Source: Parvularcula sp039822105
GTDB lineage: Bacteria > Pseudomonadota > Alphaproteobacteria > Caulobacterales > Parvularculaceae
Direction of reading: 5' to 3'
Length of the DNA: 64,000 nt
Assembly: GCA_039822105.1 (NCBI GenBank)
Contig: JBCBMW010000001.1
Span: 1 to 64,000 of the forward strand
Made by a program: the position numbers and the translations under genes. Every line of letters starts with the position of its first letter. Position 1 is the stretch's first letter. The notes beneath the pieces are model-generated. The model had not been told where the DNA came from, searched no databases, and saw only the letters and a list, made by a program, of their open reading frames with translations. Below are positions 60,880 to 64,000 of the stretch, in pieces.

Positions 60880-61565
60880 GCAGCGGCCCTTTCTTCCATC
60901 GCTTTTTCGTAAGCCGAGTTGATCGCTGCCATCCGGTTCTCGGCGATCGACAAAAGCTCCGCCGGAACACCGCGCGCAATCATCACATCGGGGTGGTGCT
61001 GCTTCACAAGGTTCCGGTAGGTCGATTTCAGCTCATCAGTTTCGATGTCCGGCTCAACGCCAAGCACCGCATAAGGATCATCATCGTCGAGGCCCACATG
61101 CGCCGCCTTCACCCGGCGGAAGCACGCATCGCTCATATCGAAGGCGACCTTGGTGACTTCCAAAAGCTCGAGCTCACCAGGGTGGAGCACCCCGTCCGCC
61201 ATCGCCACGTGGAAAAGGCAATCAAGGACATCCTCGAGGACAGAGGTCTCTCCGGCAAAAAGCTTGCCCACTTGCCGCGCATAGCTGTCAAAGCCCGCAA
61301 CGTCAGCCTTGGCGAGATCATAGATCATCCGCACCCGCGATTCTTCGCCCTCGGGAACGGAGAAGAAATCACGGAAGGCACAGAACTCGTCCTCGGTCGC
61401 TATGCCATCAGCCTTCGCCATCTTTGCCGAAAGACCAATGAGGGCGATCGAGAAAACAGCGGCATCGCGTTTGCGCTTCCGCTCTTCCATCGCCTCCATG
61501 ACAGCGCCGAGGGTTTGCTCCCTGGCTGCCTCGAGAATGGCAGCTATTCGTTCCCACAAAGTCAT
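60876..61565 (-). CDS. DjlA-like TerB/DnaJ-domain protein
   Basis: A 230-residue cytosolic co-chaperone-like protein: a short N-terminal amphipathic helix, a TerB helical domain (KADGIATEDEFCAFRDFFSV and MADGVLHPGELELLEVTKVA, both D-G-x-ExE type repeats), and a C-terminal J domain (DPYAVLGVEPDI, KQHHPDVM with the HPD that stimulates DnaK). It lacks the DjlA membrane helix. ATG 61565 follows GGGGGTGG. Confidence 0.88.
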   Translation of the reverse strand: MTLWERIAAILEAAREQTLGAVMEAMEERKRKRDAAVFSIALIGLSAKMAKADGIATEDEFCAFRDFFSVPEGEESRVRMIYDLAKADVAGFDSYARQVGKLFAGETSVLEDVLDCLFHVAMADGVLHPGELELLEVTKVAFDMSDACFRRVKAAHVGLDDDDPYAVLGVEPDIETDELKSTYRNLVKQHHPDVMIARGVPAELLSIAENRMAAINSAYEKAMEERAAA

Positions 61566-61627
61566 AACCACCCCCGTCTGCACGAAACGGGCGGACGGTT
61601 CCATGTCTTCCGTGTTAGGAACCCGTC

Positions 61628-63010
61628 ATGAGCATCACGACCACCAACCCCGCGACCGGAATCCTGATTGAAGAGTTCGAACCCTTAAGCGCCGACGCGA
61701 TTGAGAACGCGCTCGCCGCCGCCGAGGAGGCGGTTGATTCGCTGCGCGCCATGCCGCTCAGCGACCGGGCCGCAGCGCTCTTCCGCCTCGCAGATCTCTT
61801 GGATGAGCGCCAAGAAGCGCTGGCTTTCACGGCCACGCAAGAAATGGGGAAAACGATCACCGCGGCCCGCGCCGAGGTCGCCAAATGCGCCAGCTGCTGC
61901 CGCTATTACGCCGAGCACGGCCCGAGCTTTTTGGCGGACGAGGAGGTCGAGATCGCTGATGGCCGGGCCTATGTCGCGCATCTGCCGATCGGGCCCGTGC
62001 TGGCTGTCATGCCGTGGAACTTCCCCTTCTGGCAGGTCTTCCGGTTTGCAGCGCCCGCGCTGATGGCGGGGAACCCGGGGCTGCTGAAGCACGCCTCCAA
62101 CGTCCCGCAGTCCGCGCTTGCGATCGAAGAGGTGATCCGCGCCGCTGGCTTCCCGGAGGGCGCGTTCCAGACGCTGCTGATTGGGTCCGGCGCAGTGGAC
62201 GGGATCTTGCGCGATCCGCGGGTGCGTGCGGCAACGCTCACCGGTTCAGGCCCTGCTGGCTCCGCCGTTGGCGGCACCGCGGGCACGATGATCAAGCCAT
62301 CCCTGCTTGAGCTTGGGGGCTCCGACCCATTTATCGTCATGCCCTCCGCCGATATCGACGCCGCGGTGAAAGCCGCCGTGGTCGGCCGCACCATGAACAA
62401 TGGCCAAAGCTGCATCGCCGCCAAGCGGTTCTTGGTGCACACGGATGTTTATGACGAGTTCCGGGATAAAATGGCCGCGGCGATGCAGGCTCTCAAAATC
62501 GGTGATCCGCTCCAGGACGACACCGATGTCGGCCCCCTCGCCAACAAGGCGGGCCTTGATGAGGTGGTGACCCTGGTGAACGAAAGTGTCGAAGCCGGTG
62601 CGACGCGGGTCTTTGGCGCAGAGAAGACGACCGTCGAAGGCTTCGAAGGCGGCTATTGGTTCGCGCCCGGCATGCTCGAAGACATCCCAGAAGCCGCGCC
62701 AGCCTTCCGTGAAGAGATCTTCGGCCCCGTCGCCCTGATGCACCGGGTACCGAGCCTTGAGGCCGCGATTGAGCTCGCCAACGACACGCCCTTTGGCCTC
62801 GGATCAGCGATCTTCACCCAAGACGAGGCCGATGTGCTCCATGCTGTCCGGCGGATCGATGCGGGCTCTACCGCGGTGAACCGGATCGTGGCCTCTGATC
62901 CCAAGCTGCCCTTTGGCGGCACCAAAACATCAGGCTACGGACGGGAGCTCTCGAAAGACGGCATGATGGCCTTCGTCAACAAAAAGACGGTGACCATCAG
63001 CGGGCTTTAA
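61628..63010 (+). CDS. Succinate-semialdehyde-type aldehyde dehydrogenase
   Basis: NAD(P)-dependent aldehyde dehydrogenase of 460 residues. Cofactor-site motifs are MPWNFPFWQVFRFAAPALMA and TGSGPAGSAVGG. General-base Glu is in LLELGGSDPFIV, the catalytic Cys in NNGQSCIAAKR, and the second Glu in FREEIFGPVALM. The pattern fits the shorter GabD/Sad group that oxidises succinate semialdehyde; substrate is inferred. Confidence 0.9.
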   Translation: MSITTTNPATGILIEEFEPLSADAIENALAAAEEAVDSLRAMPLSDRAAALFRLADLLDERQEALAFTATQEMGKTITAARAEVAKCASCCRYYAEHGPSFLADEEVEIADGRAYVAHLPIGPVLAVMPWNFPFWQVFRFAAPALMAGNPGLLKHASNVPQSALAIEEVIRAAGFPEGAFQTLLIGSGAVDGILRDPRVRAATLTGSGPAGSAVGGTAGTMIKPSLLELGGSDPFIVMPSADIDAAVKAAVVGRTMNNGQSCIAAKRFLVHTDVYDEFRDKMAAAMQALKIGDPLQDDTDVGPLANKAGLDEVVTLVNESVEAGATRVFGAEKTTVEGFEGGYWFAPGMLEDIPEAAPAFREEIFGPVALMHRVPSLEAAIELANDTPFGLGSAIFTQDEADVLHAVRRIDAGSTAVNRIVASDPKLPFGGTKTSGYGRELSKDGMMAFVNKKTVTISGL

Positions 63011-63420
63011 GGCTCGAAATTGGGCGGCGCGAGCTCGAACCCTTCAAACTGGAGGCCTGGACAGACTGTGCACCCGACCAGGGTCCACTCGCCCAGGGCC
63101 TCTGCCGACTGCCACTCACCCGTGGGCACCACGGCTTGGGGCTGTTCGCCATTCGCAAAATCCGTGCCCAGATGATAATGCTTATCTGGCCCCACACGGA
63201 GGAGCAGCGGATCCCCCGCGTAATAGTGCCAAAGCTCTGACGCATCGACCCGGTGCCAATGCGACCGCTCCCCTTTCTTGAGGAGGTAGTAGATCGCCGT
63301 GCCCACCGGCCGACCATCGACCTGCCGAGGATCCTCAAACGTCCGCCGATACCACCCACCCTCCGGATGCGGAGATAGGTTTAGTTCCTTGATGATGTCA
63401 TCGGCACTTGCGAGGCCCAC
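63007..63420 (-). CDS. DUF985 cupin
   Basis: A 137-residue cupin_5 protein: LSPHPEGGWYRRTFED, TAIYYLLKKGERSHWHRVDA with metal-type His residues, ELWHYYAGDPLLL, VVPTGEWQSAE and LVGCTVCPGLQFEGFEL. GTG 63420 lies behind GGGGAGAG and starts the homology; the frame reaches 63459. Its stop shares TTAA with the convergent aldehyde dehydrogenase. Function unknown. Confidence 0.88.
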   Translation of the reverse strand: MGLASADDIIKELNLSPHPEGGWYRRTFEDPRQVDGRPVGTAIYYLLKKGERSHWHRVDASELWHYYAGDPLLLRVGPDKHYHLGTDFANGEQPQAVVPTGEWQSAEALGEWTLVGCTVCPGLQFEGFELAPPNFEP

Positions 63421-63501
63421 AGCACTCTCCCCATTAGCGATTGATGGCCAAACGAACACACTAACACTTGTTAGCCAACCGAAACCAAATGAAACAAATG
63501 A

Positions 63502-64000
63502 CTAGTTCAAGTACCTGTACGGTATATTCTTTTTCTTGCACGCCGCTATAATCGGCTTCACCTTATTTTCGTCAGCCATACTCCCGAATGTGACCGACTC
63601 TACATTTCGTGGCAATCCAAAAAAATTGTTTTCAGATATAATCCGAACTTCTTGTTCATGCGACCAATCCTCCATTTTATATGTCAACAGCAAACGTGCT
63701 ATATCTCTTTTCTTCCCCCGCAAGACATCAATTGTTGGGGTACTCTTAACATACTTTACATCAAATATATTTGGTGAGTCGTTCAATTTGACTTCGAAAA
63801 TGACACCAGAATGATTTCCAGCATAGTGTGCTAGCATTGCCATATTACTAGCTAGCTTGGACAAAGCACAAACTCGAAATTGGGACTGCTCCCCAATTAT
63901 CGCTTCCGTTCGCTCCCGAATAGCTTCGTCTCGCTCGGGATCTATTAAGTGATTGAAATTCCCCTCTTTCGGATCGTTCAAATTAGAAACTGGAGAACAA
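63502..64000 (-). CDS. DUF2971-like protein, N-terminus beyond window edge
   Basis: C-terminal 166 codons of an AT-rich gene still open at base 64000. The visible part has SNLNDPKEGNF, the conserved DUF2971 start region; CALSKLASNMAMLAHYAGNH followed by SGVIFEVKL; and a late KMEDWSHEQEVRIIS. The Leu codon in LNDP is TTG (63979-63981) and could be mistaken for a start. DUF2971 proteins are of unknown function and often lie in accessory or defence regions. The base composition drops abruptly after the cupin gene. Confidence 0.65.
   Translation of the reverse strand, partial: CSPVSNLNDPKEGNFNHLIDPERDEAIRERTEAIIGEQSQFRVCALSKLASNMAMLAHYAGNHSGVIFEVKLNDSPNIFDVKYVKSTPTIDVLRGKKRDIARLLLTYKMEDWSHEQEVRIISENNFFGLPRNVESVTFGSMADENKVKPIIAACKKKNIPYRYLN

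Noticed and set aside
59776..60912. 378-codon plus-strand frame spanning EamA and PhzF
   Set aside because: It is a different frame of EamA continuing antisense to PhzF, with no motif or ribosome site.

Overview
The window is a dense, high-GC bacterial chromosome segment from an alphaproteobacterium. Signs of this are the PhyR-type general-stress regulator beside an ECF sigma factor, the hslV/hslU and hisB-H-A-F-E neighbourhood, the flagellar set fliL/DUF6468/motE with fliF-fliN-fliP-fliG, an elongator tRNA-Met of alphaproteobacterial type, and a spike-base protein of the gene-transfer-agent family. The order is not certain; a Parvularcula/Hyphomonas/Maricaulis-like marine lineage would fit. 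I see no rRNA, IS element or CRISPR array. Many genes overlap by ATGA/GTGA, and three convergent pairs share a 4-nt stop region, so the genome is compact.

Layout. 0.2-1.5 kb: thyA-folA. 1.5-6.4 kb: a membrane-anchored unknown protein, a LysR regulator divergent from an alpha/beta hydrolase, a UDP-glucuronate decarboxylase and a GT2 glycosyltransferase (envelope polysaccharide). 6.8-11.2 kb: nuoH-nuoI detached from the rest of complex I, then a two-domain M16 peptidase with a terminator. 11.2-13.4 kb: uvrB. 13.4-18.35 kb: a minus-strand signalling block running EF-hand protein, OmpR-type regulator, histidine kinase, receiverless PhyR-like protein, PhyR, a ribbon-helix-helix protein and an ECF sigma factor. 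18.5 kb: tRNA-Met. 18.7-23 kb: a beta-lactamase-fold serine hydrolase with a membrane tail, a TrhA/hemolysin-III protein and an unusual prephenate-dehydratase-like tail-anchored protein. 23-25.3 kb: hslV-DUF2809-hslU. 25.4-28 kb: ompW behind a possible FNR/CRP-type site, an SDR and a YceI lipoprotein. 28-31.6 kb: hisB, then a small secreted Cys protein with its own terminator, then hisH-A-F-E. 31.7-39.8 kb: an AraC regulator, a PfkB kinase, a lipoprotein, an AmpG-like permease, a PerM-type exporter, a WecG-type glycosyltransferase, oxyR and ahpC-ahpD. 39.8-45.1 kb: flagellar genes. 45.1-48.8 kb: an accessory island (spike-base protein, glycine-zipper protein, Tae4-like amidase, a frameshifted SEC-C gene, an AT-rich Schlafen/AlbA-type ATPase). 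48.9-51.6 kb: a TPP-riboswitch operon, hotdog protein plus thiC. 51.6-64 kb: a hybrid kinase, purA, a lactonase-like lipoprotein divergent from LysR, a GFA protein, an M28 peptidase, an EamA transporter, PhzF, a DjlA-like co-chaperone, an aldehyde dehydrogenase, a DUF985 cupin, and an AT-rich DUF2971 gene running off the right edge.

The best candidates for something new are the EF-hand/two-component/PhyR block with its second, receiverless PhyR-type protein and no visible NepR; the degenerate prephenate-dehydratase/ACT protein with a membrane tail; and the orphan Tae4-type amidase island between fliG and thiC. All functions are read from motifs by eye; no database search was run.
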